In this document: piece by piece, positions 43,286 through 56,805 of the stretch
Layout: every line of letters starts with the position of its first letter
Position numbering within the stretch: the first letter of the stretch is position 1
Origin: Streptacidiphilus rugosus AM-16
GTDB taxonomy: Bacteria > Actinomycetota > Actinomycetes > Streptomycetales > Streptomycetaceae
DNA: 64,000 nt
Assembly (NCBI RefSeq): GCF_000744655.1
Contig: NZ_JQMJ01000004.1
Span: 1,116,001 to 1,180,000, forward strand
Direction: 5' to 3'
Position numbers and translations under genes: made by a program
Notes under the pieces: model-generated
Database searches by the model: none
The model's input: only the letters and a program-made list of their open reading frames with translations
Told to the model about the DNA's origin: nothing

Positions 43286-44311
43286 TCAGACCAGGCCGGC
43301 CTTCTCCAGGGCGGAGCAGCAGGTGTTCACCAGCAGGCGGGTGACGACGTAGGGGTCGACGTTCGCGTTCGGGCGACGGTCCTCGATGTAGCCCTTCTTG
43401 TCGACCTCGACCTGCCACGGGATGCGGACCGAGGCGCCACGGTTGGAGACGCCGTAGCTGTACTCGTTCCACGGGGCCGTCTCGTGCTTGCCGGTGAGAC
43501 GCTCCTCGACACCCGAGCCGTACTGGGTGACGTGCTCCATCACGATGTCCTGGCTGGCGCCCAGGGACTCGCAGGCGGTGATGATGGCGTCGTAGCCCTC
43601 ACGCATGGCCTTGGTGGAGAAGTTGGTGTGCGCGCCCGCGCCGTTCCAGTCGCCCTTGGCCGGCTTGGCGTCCAGGGAGACGACGACGTTGTAGTCCTCG
43701 GCGATGCGGTGCAGCAGCCAGCGGGCCACCCACATGTGGTCGGAGACCTCGAGCGGGCCGACCGGGCCGATCTGGAACTCCCACTGGCCGGGCATGACCT
43801 CGGCGTTGATGCCGCAGATGGCCAGACCGGCCTCGATGCAGGCGTCCATGTGCTTCTCGACGATCTCGCGACCGACGACCTTGCCGGCGCCGACGCCGCA
43901 GTAGTACGGGCCCTGCGGGGCCGGGAAGCCGCCCTCGGGGAAGCCGAGCGGGCGGCCCTCCTCGGTGAGGAAGGTGTACTCCTGCTCGATGCCGAAGATC
44001 GACTCCTGCGCCGCGAACTGCTCGGCGATCGGGCGGAGCGCCGCGCGGTGGTTCGTCTCGTGCGGGGTGCCGTCGATGTTGAGGACCTCGCACAGGACCA
44101 GCACGTTGTCGCCGCCGCGGATCGGGTCCGGGCAGGTGAAGACCGGCTGGAGCACGCGGTCCGAGGAGTGGCCCTCGGCCTGGTTGGTGCTGGAGCCGTC
44201 GAAGCCCCACACGCCGGGCTCGGCGCCGTCAACGAGGACCTTCGTCTTGGAGCGCAGTCCGGCGGTGGGCTCGGTGCCGTCGATCCAGATGTACTCAGCC
44301 TTGTAGCTCAC
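43286..44311 (-). CDS. glnII: Glutamine synthetase type II (eukaryotic type)
   Basis: The 341-aa protein is a complete GSII: GVWGFDGSSTNQAEGHSSD is the substrate-domain start, GIEQEYTFL the glutamate-metal motif, NAEVMPGQWEFQIGP the ammonia/metal region and GAGAHTNFSTKAMR the ATP region. It forms glutamine from glutamate, ammonia and ATP and is heat-labile and not adenylylated. Streptomycetes carry it beside GlnA; its expression is usually under GlnR. In the 246 bp upstream I see GTTAAC (44467-44472), but no complete GlnR box I would defend. It is a single-gene unit with its own terminator. Confidence 0.97.
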   Translation of the reverse strand: MSYKAEYIWIDGTEPTAGLRSKTKVLVDGAEPGVWGFDGSSTNQAEGHSSDRVLQPVFTCPDPIRGGDNVLVLCEVLNIDGTPHETNHRAALRPIAEQFAAQESIFGIEQEYTFLTEEGRPLGFPEGGFPAPQGPYYCGVGAGKVVGREIVEKHMDACIEAGLAICGINAEVMPGQWEFQIGPVGPLEVSDHMWVARWLLHRIAEDYNVVVSLDAKPAKGDWNGAGAHTNFSTKAMREGYDAIITACESLGASQDIVMEHVTQYGSGVEERLTGKHETAPWNEYSYGVSNRGASVRIPWQVEVDKKGYIEDRRPNANVDPYVVTRLLVNTCCSALEKAGLV

Positions 44312-44557
44312 GGGCGCAGTCCTCGCAGTGAAACGGGCGGGTGGGTGGGAACGATGCTGTGGCGCTCGGCGTCGCTCCGCTTCACTGGGGAGTTACGGCC
44401 TGCTGCTCTGGAAGGAGAGATTCACAGGACGCAATTTCCCGGCTGTTGCCCGTTTGTGAACAGCAGGTTAACCGCCTCCTGTGTAGCGGGGATCACATCC
44501 GTGCCCACCGTGGTCGCCGTCGGGCGCCCGGCCTGCGGCCGGACGCCCGCTCAGGCG

Positions 44558-44980
44558 TCAGTAGCCGTAGATGCCCCAACCGGTCAGGGTCCCGTTGCCG
44601 TAGCAGTTGCCGCCGAACTGCCAGTAGCCCGGGCCCACGAGCGGGCCGTACACGCGCGCACCGGTGGAGCAGTAGGTCACCGCTCCGCTCGCGCCCGAGT
44701 CGACGCGGACGTTCGCCCCCCACGCCTCGGAGTTGGCCCAGAAGCTGTCGATGCTGGAGACGTGCATCGGCTGGATGCGTCCGCCCAGCGCGTGGAAGGA
44801 CTTCAGGTGCGTGTGAGCGGGGAGCGCCTGTGACTTCGTCAGCACGACGGTGCCCGCGACGGGCGCGTGCCGGGCCGTCGGATGTGCGGCGGCCGAGGCG
44901 ACCCCTCCGAGGGCCAGGCTGCCGGCCAGCGCGCCCGCGGCGGCCGCGACGAAAGCCATGTTCATGCCAAACTTGGACAT
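44558..44980 (-). CDS. Small secreted protein, unknown function
   Basis: The ATG at 44980 has GGGAG about 7 bases upstream and gives 140 aa. A signal peptide (MSKFGMNMAFVAAAAGALAG ... VASAAA) is followed by an ~105-residue mature protein containing exactly two cysteines (TYCSTG and GNCYGN), probably a disulfide, and a Gly/Tyr/Trp-rich end (PGYWQFGGNCYGNG). It resembles small secreted actinomycete proteins without known function. Confidence 0.65.
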   Translation of the reverse strand: MSKFGMNMAFVAAAAGALAGSLALGGVASAAAHPTARHAPVAGTVVLTKSQALPAHTHLKSFHALGGRIQPMHVSSIDSFWANSEAWGANVRVDSGASGAVTYCSTGARVYGPLVGPGYWQFGGNCYGNGTLTGWGIYGY

Positions 44981-45084
44981 ACGAAACTCCCTCTCCGTTC
45001 GGCGACCGGTGCGTCCTGCCCCGGCCGCGAGCCGGTGGTCCGGCTCGCGGAACCAGTTCAGCTCGTCCGACCGTTCGCGCACCA

Positions 45085-45109
45085 GCTTTTCGGTGCTGCC
45101 CCGAAAAGC
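45085..45109 (-). terminator. Terminator hairpin after the KAS II gene
   Basis: GCTTTTCGG (45085-45093) pairs perfectly with CCGAAAAGC (45101-45109), with a 7-base loop, 43 bases after the stop of the ketosynthase gene. Confidence 0.7.
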
Positions 45110-45152
45110 CGGTGTTCCGCTTCGGATCGGGCACGGCCCCGACGTCGCGGGT

Positions 45153-46400
45153 TCACGCCTTCGCCAGCACCAGGCTGACGTTGTGGCCGCCGAAACCGTA
45201 GGAGTTCGACAGCGCCGCCCGCCACTCGCCGTGCCGCGGTGCGCCGCTGACCAGGTCGAGCTTCACCTCGGGGTCCGGGCGGTCGAGGTTGCGGACCGCC
45301 GGGGCCCGGCCCTCGTGCAGCGCCAGTGCCGTCACCAGCGCGCCGAGCGCTCCCGAGGCGCCGAGGAGATGCCCGGTCATCGACTTGGTCGCGGTCACCA
45401 CGGGGTGCTGCCCGAGGGCGTCGGCGACGACCCGGGCCTCGACGACGTCGCCGGCCGGGGTGGAGGTGGCGTGGGCGTGGACCAGGCCGATGTCGAGCGG
45501 GCCGAGCCCGGCGTCCGCGAGCGCCGCACGGATGGCGCGCTCCTGGCCGTCGGCGTCGGAGGCGGTGATGTGCCCGGCGTTGGAGGTGATGCCCGCCCCC
45601 GCCAGGTGGGCGTAGACACGCACGCCGCGGGCCCGCGCCCGGTCCGCGCGCTCCAGCACCACCACGGCCGCGCCCTCCCCGAGCACGAACCCGTCCCGGT
45701 CCACGTCGAAGGGCCGCGAGGCCAGTTCGGGCTCGTCGTTACGCTTGGACAAGGCCGTCATCTGCGCGAACCCGGCCATGGGCAGCGGCGCGACGCAGGC
45801 CTCCGTCCCGCCCGCGACAACCACGTCCGCCCGGCCGAGCCGGATCAGGTCCAGGCCCATGGCGATCGCCTCCGCACCGGAGCTGCAGGCGCTCACGGGG
45901 GTCCGCGCGCCGCCCCGCGCGCCGAGCTCGATGCTGACCCAGGCGGCGGGACCGTTGGGCATCAGCATCGGGATCGCGAACGGCGAGACCTTCCTGGCGC
46001 CCGCCTGCTCCAGCACGTCGTCCTGCGTCAGCAGGGACACCGCACCGCCGACGCCGGTGCCGATCACGACGGCCAGGCGCTCCCCGTCGACCTCGGGCGC
46101 GCCCGCGTCGCCCCAGGCCTCGCGGGCGGCGACCAGCGCGAACTGTTCGCAGCGGTCCAGCTTCCGCGCCTCCACCCGGGTCAGCGACGCCGCCGGGTCC
46201 ACCGCTGCCCGCGCGGCGATCCGCACGGGCAGCTCACCGGACCAGTCCTCGTCCAGGACCCGCACGCCCGACTCCCCGGCCAGCATCGCCGCCCAGGTGG
46301 ACGCGACGTCGCCGCCGAGCGGCGTACCGGCTCCCAAGCCCGTGATCGCGACCTCGACCATGCCCCGGCCGTCCGTACCCTCGACCGCCTGCCGTGCCAT
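45153..46400 (-). CDS. fabF: Beta-ketoacyl-ACP synthase II (FabF type)
   Basis: The ATG at 46400 has GGGGAG about 8 bases upstream and gives 415 aa; an ATG 13 codons later is also possible. The Cys-His-His triad is visible: Cys172 in VSACSSGAEA, His in VHAHATSTPAGD and His in KSMTGHLLGASG. It condenses malonyl-ACP with an acyl-ACP. It lies outside any fab or polyketide cluster (neighbours: a secreted protein and a YigZ protein), so it is an extra, stand-alone ketosynthase whose partner ACP is unknown. Confidence 0.93.
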   Translation of the reverse strand: MARQAVEGTDGRGMVEVAITGLGAGTPLGGDVASTWAAMLAGESGVRVLDEDWSGELPVRIAARAAVDPAASLTRVEARKLDRCEQFALVAAREAWGDAGAPEVDGERLAVVIGTGVGGAVSLLTQDDVLEQAGARKVSPFAIPMLMPNGPAAWVSIELGARGGARTPVSACSSGAEAIAMGLDLIRLGRADVVVAGGTEACVAPLPMAGFAQMTALSKRNDEPELASRPFDVDRDGFVLGEGAAVVVLERADRARARGVRVYAHLAGAGITSNAGHITASDADGQERAIRAALADAGLGPLDIGLVHAHATSTPAGDVVEARVVADALGQHPVVTATKSMTGHLLGASGALGALVTALALHEGRAPAVRNLDRPDPEVKLDLVSGAPRHGEWRAALSNSYGFGGHNVSLVLAKA

Positions 46401-46597
46401 CGGCGTTCTCCCCTGGATCGTGCGGACCTTTCGGTCCGTTCGTAGGAAGCGCACGAGAGGATCAAGCTGTGGAACGAACCGTCCGTGCGCGCTCAAGCCC
46501 AGCCTGGCACGGGCGTCGACAGGTTCCGGCGCAGGGGATCACAGCGAGTCTACGGGGCGATCATTGTGCGGTTCGCACAACCGGCCGGGACGGACCG

Positions 46598-47230
46598 TCA
46601 GGTCACCGGCACGTCGATCCTGGTCGTGCCGGTCCTCTCGGCGAGCGCCTCGCCGCCGGTCGCCTCCGCCAGCCAGGCCTCGAATCCGGCGACGGACTCC
46701 TCGGGCACGCCCACCTCCAGCACGACGCCGACCGCGTCGTACGCCACGTCCCGCACCGCGTACCCGGCCGCGCGGACCTCGTTCTCCAGACGTCCGGCGC
46801 GGACGTGGTCCGTCGTCACCGACAGCAGCGCGACCGGCCGCCGTTCGACCAGCCCGACCTCGTCCAGCGCCGCGGCGACCGCTCCGCCGTAGGCGCGGAC
46901 CAGTCCGCCCGCGCCCAGCAGCACCCCGCCGAAGTACCGCGTCACGACCGCGACGGTGTCGGTGACGTCCCTTCGGCGCAACACCTCCAGCATCGGCGCG
47001 CCCGCCGTGCCGGCCGGTTCGCCGTCGTCGTTCGACCGCTCGCGCCGCGGGTCGTCCCCGACCACGAAGGCGGTGCAGTTGTGCCGCGCGTCCCAGTACT
47101 GCTTGCGGATCGCGGCGACGAAGGCCTGCGCGGCGGCCTCGTCCTCGACCCTGGCGAGGTGGCAGACGAACCGCGACTTCTTGACCTCGGTCTCGTGGAC
47201 GCCCGGTCCGGCCACGGTCAGATAGGGCAC
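46598..47230 (-). CDS. YigZ/IMPACT family protein
   Basis: The 210-aa protein starts at a GTG at 47230, with GGAGG 7 bases upstream. The IMPACT domain shows EVKKSRFVCHLARVEDE, HNCTAFVVGDDPRRERSNDD, GEPAGTAGAPMLEVL and TRYFGGVLLGAGGLVRAYGG, the family hallmark. The C-terminal domain is of the DUF1949 type. YigZ proteins have been linked to translation and proline peptidase activity; the role is not settled. Confidence 0.93.
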   Translation of the reverse strand: MPYLTVAGPGVHETEVKKSRFVCHLARVEDEAAAQAFVAAIRKQYWDARHNCTAFVVGDDPRRERSNDDGEPAGTAGAPMLEVLRRRDVTDTVAVVTRYFGGVLLGAGGLVRAYGGAVAAALDEVGLVERRPVALLSVTTDHVRAGRLENEVRAAGYAVRDVAYDAVGVVLEVGVPEESVAGFEAWLAEATGGEALAERTGTTRIDVPVT

Positions 47231-47285
47231 GGACGGGCCTCCACGATCTCCTGCTGCTGCGCTGAACTGGGACTACCCCGCCAGA

Positions 47286-47627
47286 TTACTCGTCGCGGTC
47301 CCAGCGGTAGGCGCGGTGCACCGTGGCCACGTGCACGGAGTAGGCCTCGTACCAGGCCTTGCGGCCCATGTTCCTGGCCTCGGTGTGCTCGGTGTTGCGC
47401 CGCCAGGCCAGGACGTTCTCCTCGGTGTCGAAGTAGGCGACCGTGATCCCGAAGCCGTCGGCGCCACGGGTGGAGTCGACCCCGAGAAAGCCCGGCTGAC
47501 CCTCCACCAGTTCCGACATCCGCTCGTTCATCTCGCTGTACCCGTGGTCGCCCTCGGTCCGCAGCGCGGTGAAGACGACGGCGCAGTACGGGGGTTCGGG
47601 TATCCGGGCGGGGCGGTGGGTGCTCAT
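47286..47627 (-). CDS. Antibiotic biosynthesis monooxygenase (ABM) domain protein
   Basis: The 113-aa protein starts at the ATG at 47627, with GGAGGA 8 bases upstream. The dimeric alpha+beta barrel pattern is visible: PYCAVVFTALRTEGDHGY, MSELVEGQPGFLGVDST, FGITVAYFDTEENVLAWRRN and YEAYSVHVATVHRAYRW. Members are small cofactor-free monooxygenases or heme-related enzymes, and many are of unknown role. It is divergent from the FAD oxidoreductase at 47717. Confidence 0.85.
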   Translation of the reverse strand: MSTHRPARIPEPPYCAVVFTALRTEGDHGYSEMNERMSELVEGQPGFLGVDSTRGADGFGITVAYFDTEENVLAWRRNTEHTEARNMGRKAWYEAYSVHVATVHRAYRWDRDE

Positions 47628-47716
47628 GCGGACTTCCTCCTGCTCGCTCGCGGGACGTCATGATCATTGTGACAGAACCGCGCAAACCGGTTTTGGGACT
47701 GGGTAGCCTCCGGAAC

Positions 47717-49282
47717 ATGACTCCAGCGGCGCAGTCGGCTGAACCCGCCCGTACCGGCACGGCGGTGGTGATCGGCGGCGGACTCGCCGGGCTGCTCGCG
47801 GCCTGGGCCCTGCGTGAACACGCGCGCGAGGTCGTCGTCGTGGAACGCGACCACTACCCCGACGGACCGGAGTTCCGCGCGGGCGTCCCCCAGGGACGCC
47901 ACGCCCACCTGCTGCTCGAAGGCGGCCACCGCGCGCTGGACGAGCTGATGCCCGGCATCCGGGCGGAACTCCTGCGGTCCGGAGCCACCCGCGTCCTCAT
48001 GCCGCACGGGCTGCGCTGGCTCAGCTCCGCGGGCTGGATGCGGGAGTTCGAGTCGGACACCGGCTTCCTCTCCTGCACCCGGCCGCTGCTCGACGACGCC
48101 GTACTGCGCCGCGTGCGCGCGGACCCGCGGATCACCCTGCTCGAAGGCACCGACGTCGTGGGCCTGACCGGCAACGCCGGGACGATCTCCGGCGTCCGGG
48201 TCCGGCCGCACGGCCGCACCGCCGGGCAGCCGCGCGACCTGCCGGCCGACATGGTCGTCGACGCGTCCGGCCGCGGCTCCGCCCTGCCCGACTGGCTCAC
48301 CACGCTCGGCTGCCCCCTTCCGCCGGAGGAGCGCGTCGACGCGGGCGTCGCCTACGCAACCCGCCTCTACCGCCGCCGTCACGACGTCCAGCTCGACTAC
48401 ACCGCGCTGTACCTGCAGACCAAGGCCCCGGACGCGCCGCGTCTCGGCGTGCTGCTGCCCGTCGAGGGCGACCGGTGGATCGTCAGCGTCGGCGGCATGC
48501 GCGGGGCGGAGCCCGAGCCGGGCGACGCCGGATTCGACAAGCAGCTCAGCCTGCTCCGCGACCCGAGCCTGCGGGAACTCCTCGCCGGGGCCGAACCGCT
48601 GACCTCGGCCCGCGGCTTCCGGCCCGGGCCCGGCGTCCGCCGCCGCTACGACAAGCGGGCGCCGGAGGGCCTGGTCGTCGTCGGCGACGCCGGCTGCACC
48701 TTCAACCCCGTCTACGGCCAGGGCATCACCGTCGCCGTCCACGCGGCACGGGCCCTGCGGAACACCGTCGCGGCGGCCGACGGCGTCGGCCACATGGCGT
48801 CCCGCCGCGCGCGCCGGGCCATCGCGGCCGTCACCAAGGACGCCTGGGTGATGTCCTCCAGCGAGGACCTGAGGTTCCCCGGCACGGTCGGCGGCCCTTC
48901 TTCCGGCCTTTCGGGTGTTCTCGTCGGACTGCAGCACCGCTATCTTGATCGCGTGCTGGCACGGGCCACCGTCGACCCGGTGGTCTCCGTCGCCTTCAGC
49001 GATGTCATGCAGCTGGTGACACCGCCGACGGCGCTGTTCCGGCCGTCGATCGTCTGGTCCGTGCTGCGGGGCACGGGGGGAGGACCACCACGTGTTCGGG
49101 ATCATTCGTCCCTGTCGGCACGGGCTGAGCGAACGCCTGCGCGAGAGCTGGATGGCGCACCTGTGCGGCCTCTGCCTGGCCCTGCGGGACTCGCACGGCC
49201 AACTCGCGAGAACGGCGACGAACTACGACGGCCTGATCGTCTCGGTCCTGGTGGAGGCGCAGAGCCCGGCGACGCCGACTGA
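47717..49282 (+). CDS. FAD-dependent oxidoreductase (monooxygenase/epoxidase type)
   Basis: The ATG at 47717 (MTPAAQSAE) gives 521 aa as written. The FAD fold is clear: VVIGGGLAGLLAAWALREHA at the N-terminus, VVDASGRGSALPDWL in the middle, and VVGDAGCTFNPVYGQGITVA as the third FAD motif. It resembles the flavin epoxidases and halogenase-like monooxygenases of streptomycetes. The last ~50 residues overlap the DUF5685 gene by 190 bp, which is unusual. If the six-G run at 49075-49080 lacked one base, the gene would end at TGA 49126-49128 with 470 aa, a more typical size. Confidence 0.85.
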   Translation: MTPAAQSAEPARTGTAVVIGGGLAGLLAAWALREHAREVVVVERDHYPDGPEFRAGVPQGRHAHLLLEGGHRALDELMPGIRAELLRSGATRVLMPHGLRWLSSAGWMREFESDTGFLSCTRPLLDDAVLRRVRADPRITLLEGTDVVGLTGNAGTISGVRVRPHGRTAGQPRDLPADMVVDASGRGSALPDWLTTLGCPLPPEERVDAGVAYATRLYRRRHDVQLDYTALYLQTKAPDAPRLGVLLPVEGDRWIVSVGGMRGAEPEPGDAGFDKQLSLLRDPSLRELLAGAEPLTSARGFRPGPGVRRRYDKRAPEGLVVVGDAGCTFNPVYGQGITVAVHAARALRNTVAAADGVGHMASRRARRAIAAVTKDAWVMSSSEDLRFPGTVGGPSSGLSGVLVGLQHRYLDRVLARATVDPVVSVAFSDVMQLVTPPTALFRPSIVWSVLRGTGGGPPRVRDHSSLSARAERTPARELDGAPVRPLPGPAGLARPTRENGDELRRPDRLGPGGGAEPGDAD

Positions 49283-50245
49283 CCGCCGCACCGCGGGCCC
49301 GTGCCCCCTGCGCGGACTGCGGACGGCCACGGTCGCCCGCGGCGAAGGCGCCCGCCTGGCTGCGGCCGTCTCACTCGCGCTGGCCTCGGCCAAGATGCGC
49401 GACCACGTCGACGACCGCGACGGCCTCTTCGCCCGTCGCCCGGTCGCCGTGGCGGCGGGCGGCGTCGCCGACCGCTGGCGTCGGCAGAGCCGGTCGGGCG
49501 GCGCGTCCCTCGGCTTCGACACCGGCCTGCTCTTCGACACGCTGGAGCGGCAGGTCGCGCTGGAGGCCGCCGCGACGACCGGCAGCTCGGTCCTGCTCGT
49601 CACCGCACCGACCGAAGAGGCGACGGCGCTGGCCCTGGAGCACACCGCCGTCCTGGCCGGCCGCCCCGGCAACCGTCCCGCGCTCCGCGAGCTCGGCCGG
49701 TACTTCGGCCGCCTCGCCCACCTCCTGGACGCGGTGGAGGACCTGGCCGAGGACGAGGCGTCCGGCGCCTGGAACCCGCTGGCCGCGACCGGCACCACCC
49801 TGGACGAGGCCGAGCGCCTCTGCCGTGACGCGGTCCACGGCATCCGCCTCGCGCTGGCCGAGGTCGAACTGCGCGACGGCGCGCTGGTCCACCGGCTCCT
49901 CGTCCATGAGACGGACGCAGCCGTCCGCCGCACCTTCGGCCACGCCCGGGCGAGCTGGACCCCGCCGCCCATGGCGCCGAGCCCCTTCGGCCCCAACCCG
50001 GTCCCCCGCCGGCGCCCCGCCGCGGCCCCGTCGCCGCCTGTGGCGTCTGGGCGCTGCTCTGCTGCACCTGTCAGGCCTGCTGTCGCGAGGAGTACGAGAA
50101 CCCCTGCACCGGACGCCGGATGCACGGGCCGTGCAGCGACGCGGACTGCTGCGACTGCTGTGACGGCTGCGATGCGTGCGACGGCTGCGACGGGTGTGAC
50201 GGCTGCGGGGACTGTTGCGACTGCTGCAGTTGCTGCGACTGCTGA
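49092..50245 (+). pseudogene. DUF5685 protein with cysteine-rich tail, one-base frameshift
   Basis: The GTG at 49092 starts MFGIIRPCRHGLSERLRESW, then MAHLCGLCLALRDSHGQLAR, the DUF5685 hallmark. The helical body runs to about residue 300 (NPVP). As written the frame then runs on into the next gene. Restoring one C in the five-C run at 50003-50007 gives PPAPRRGPVAACGVW and a tail with 24 cysteines in its last ~70 residues, made of repeats such as CDGCDGCDGC and CCDCCSCCDC, stopping at 50243-50245 (384 aa). The tail probably binds metal or is lipid-modified; neither is shown. It lies between an FAD oxidoreductase and a secreted PI-PLC-like gene. Confidence 0.8.
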
Positions 50246-50312
50246 TGACCGCGCCCCTCTTCGACCTGGCTCGCCGAGCCAGGCCCGCGGAAACGACCCC
50301 AAGGAGCACCAC

Positions 50313-51374
50313 ATGAGCGGAGTTCGTCGTTTAGCTTCACGGACGGCCCTGACGGCAGCCGTGCTGACCGGCCTGGCCGCCGGCACGGCCACGCCCGCCG
50401 TCGCCGACCAGACGGCGGGGTACTCCCACGACGGCAGCATCGGGCTCACCGCCACGGACTGGATGGCCAGGCTGCCCTCCTCGACGCTGCTCAGTGAGAT
50501 GTCCATACCGGGCACGCACGACACCGGCGCCTCCGTCTTCGGCGGCGACATCGCCTTCACCCAGTCCATGAACCTGGGAACCCAGCTGAACTCGGGCATC
50601 CGGGCCTGGGACATCCGACTCGGCGAGTCCTCCGGGCGACTGGAGCTCTACCACGGCATCGCCCGGCAGGGGCAGGACTTCCAGAACGACGTGCTCGCCA
50701 CGGCCGACGCCTTCCTCCAGGCCCACCCCGGCGAGACCGTCCTCATGCGCGTGAAGGAGGAGCAGACCGTCTCCGACTTCGCGGCCAAGGTGCACGACCT
50801 CCTCGCCGCCGATCCGCGCGTCTACCGCGGCAGCAGCGACAACCCCTCGCTGGGCGACATCCGAGGCAGGATCGTCGTCCTCCAGGACTTCTCCTCCGCC
50901 GACCGTGAAGGCATCCCCTACGCCAACAGCGGCTGGTCGGTCCAGGACAACTACACCCTCTCCACCAACTGGGACCTGGCCGGCAAGTGGCACAGCGTCG
51001 CGGCTCAGTTGGACGCCGCGAGCTCCGGGCCGGCCACCGAGACGTACGTGAACTACCTGAGCGCCTCGGGCGGATCGTTCCCGTACTTCGTCGCCAGCGG
51101 CCACTCCAGCCCTGGCACCAGCGCCCCCAACCTGCTCACCGGCTGGACCCGCGGCATCATCAACACCTGCGGCGGATCAGGGAACTGCATCCCCGAGTAC
51201 CCGAGCGTGAACTGCTTCTGGGGCACCTGCTCGGTCGCGTTCCAGGGCGTGAACGTGATGGCCATGCAGAAGATGAACGCGGTCGCCGGCACGCACCACC
51301 GCTACGGAATCGTCTACGCCGACTTCCCCGGCGCCGGACTGATCCAGGACGTCATCAACTCCAACAACGGCTGA
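50313..51374 (+). CDS. Secreted phosphatidylinositol-specific phospholipase C-domain protein
   Basis: The 353-aa protein starts at the ATG at 50313, with AAGGAG 6 bases upstream. A signal peptide ends near ATPAVAD. The PI-PLC X domain includes MSIPGTHDTGA with His69, WDIRLGESSGRLELYHGI with His114, and ETVLMRVKEE; the two histidines are the catalytic pair. Bacterial members cleave phosphatidylinositol or GPI without calcium. It is 67 bp after the DUF5685 stop and probably in the same operon. A 17-bp hairpin follows. Confidence 0.93.
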   Translation: MSGVRRLASRTALTAAVLTGLAAGTATPAVADQTAGYSHDGSIGLTATDWMARLPSSTLLSEMSIPGTHDTGASVFGGDIAFTQSMNLGTQLNSGIRAWDIRLGESSGRLELYHGIARQGQDFQNDVLATADAFLQAHPGETVLMRVKEEQTVSDFAAKVHDLLAADPRVYRGSSDNPSLGDIRGRIVVLQDFSSADREGIPYANSGWSVQDNYTLSTNWDLAGKWHSVAAQLDAASSGPATETYVNYLSASGGSFPYFVASGHSSPGTSAPNLLTGWTRGIINTCGGSGNCIPEYPSVNCFWGTCSVAFQGVNVMAMQKMNAVAGTHHRYGIVYADFPGAGLIQDVINSNNG

Positions 51375-51395
51375 CGGCGACCGGGTCCGGAACGC

Positions 51396-51432
51396 AGTGA
51401 AGCCCCCTGACCTATGGTCAGGGGGCTTCACT
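51396..51432. terminator. 17-bp terminator between the PI-PLC gene and the rrn operon
   Basis: AGTGAAGCCCCCTGACC (51396-51412) and its perfect complement (51416-51432) enclose a 3-base loop. It sits 21 bases after the PI-PLC stop and just past the end of 5S rRNA on the other strand, so it can stop transcription from both sides. Confidence 0.9.
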
Positions 51433-51440
51433 GGAAAGGT

Positions 51441-51560
51441 TGTTCGGCGGCGTCCTACTCTCCCACAGGGTCCCCCCTGCAGTACCATCGGCGCTGTGAG
51501 GCTTAGCTTCCGGGTTCGGGATGTAACCGGGCGTTTCCCTCACGCTATGACCACCGAAAC
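51441..51560 (-). rRNA. rrf: 5S ribosomal RNA
   Basis: The minus strand carries a typical actinobacterial 5S: it starts GTTTCGGTGGTCATAGCG, contains CCCGAACCCGGAAGCTAAGC and ends GGACGCCGCCGAAC. The ends are estimated to within a few bases. Last gene of the 16S-23S-5S operon. Confidence 0.95.
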
Positions 51561-51619
51561 ACGGTGAAACAAGCGGTGATCGCTGTCTCAGAACAGCACA
51601 GTGGACGCGTAGCAACTAT

Positions 51620-56482
<4,863 letters not shown>

Positions 56483-56805
56483 TGTATTCCCGTAATCGGG
56501 CATTCGCGTTGAGCGGCACGACATCCCACCGGAATAAGGGGGACTCGTGCACAGCGTCCTCGCTGATTTTAAAACATCTCAAAAGTAACTGGCGTTGACT
56601 TTTGGCACGCTGTTGAGTTCTCAAGGAACGGACGCTTCCTTCGGCCCAGTTTCACCGGGCCCTCCGGGCGCTTCCTTCGTTTCCCACTCTATCAGAGCTT
56701 TTCAGCTTCGATTTACCGGGGATTTGTCTTCCCGTTCCGCCGTGTTCACGGCGGTCACCGGGGCAACTCGTGCAACACTACGGCACCAGCCGCCCCGGCT
56801 CCAAA
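56483..56805 (-). promoter_or_regulatory. rrn leader and promoter region
   Basis: The 323 bp upstream of 16S contain the conserved leader sequence TTGAGAACTCAACAGCGTGC (complement at about 56608-56627), involved in rRNA antitermination and processing, and a TAGAGT -10-like box (56686-56691, minus strand) within GATAGAGTGGGAAACG, as in known Streptomyces rrn promoters. Further promoters may overlap the end of the aldolase gene. No coding frame is believable here. Confidence 0.7.

Noticed and set aside
44312-44557. GlnR box upstream of glnII
   Set aside because: A GTTAAC and separate GAAAC and GTTAC words are present, but not with the alternating 6-base spacing that defines the site, so it was not listed as a feature.
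50060-50245. A lanthipeptide-like or metallothionein gene in the Cys-rich stretch
   Set aside because: There is no independent start or ribosome site. The stretch is in frame with the upstream DUF5685 gene once one C is restored, so it is better read as that protein's tail.
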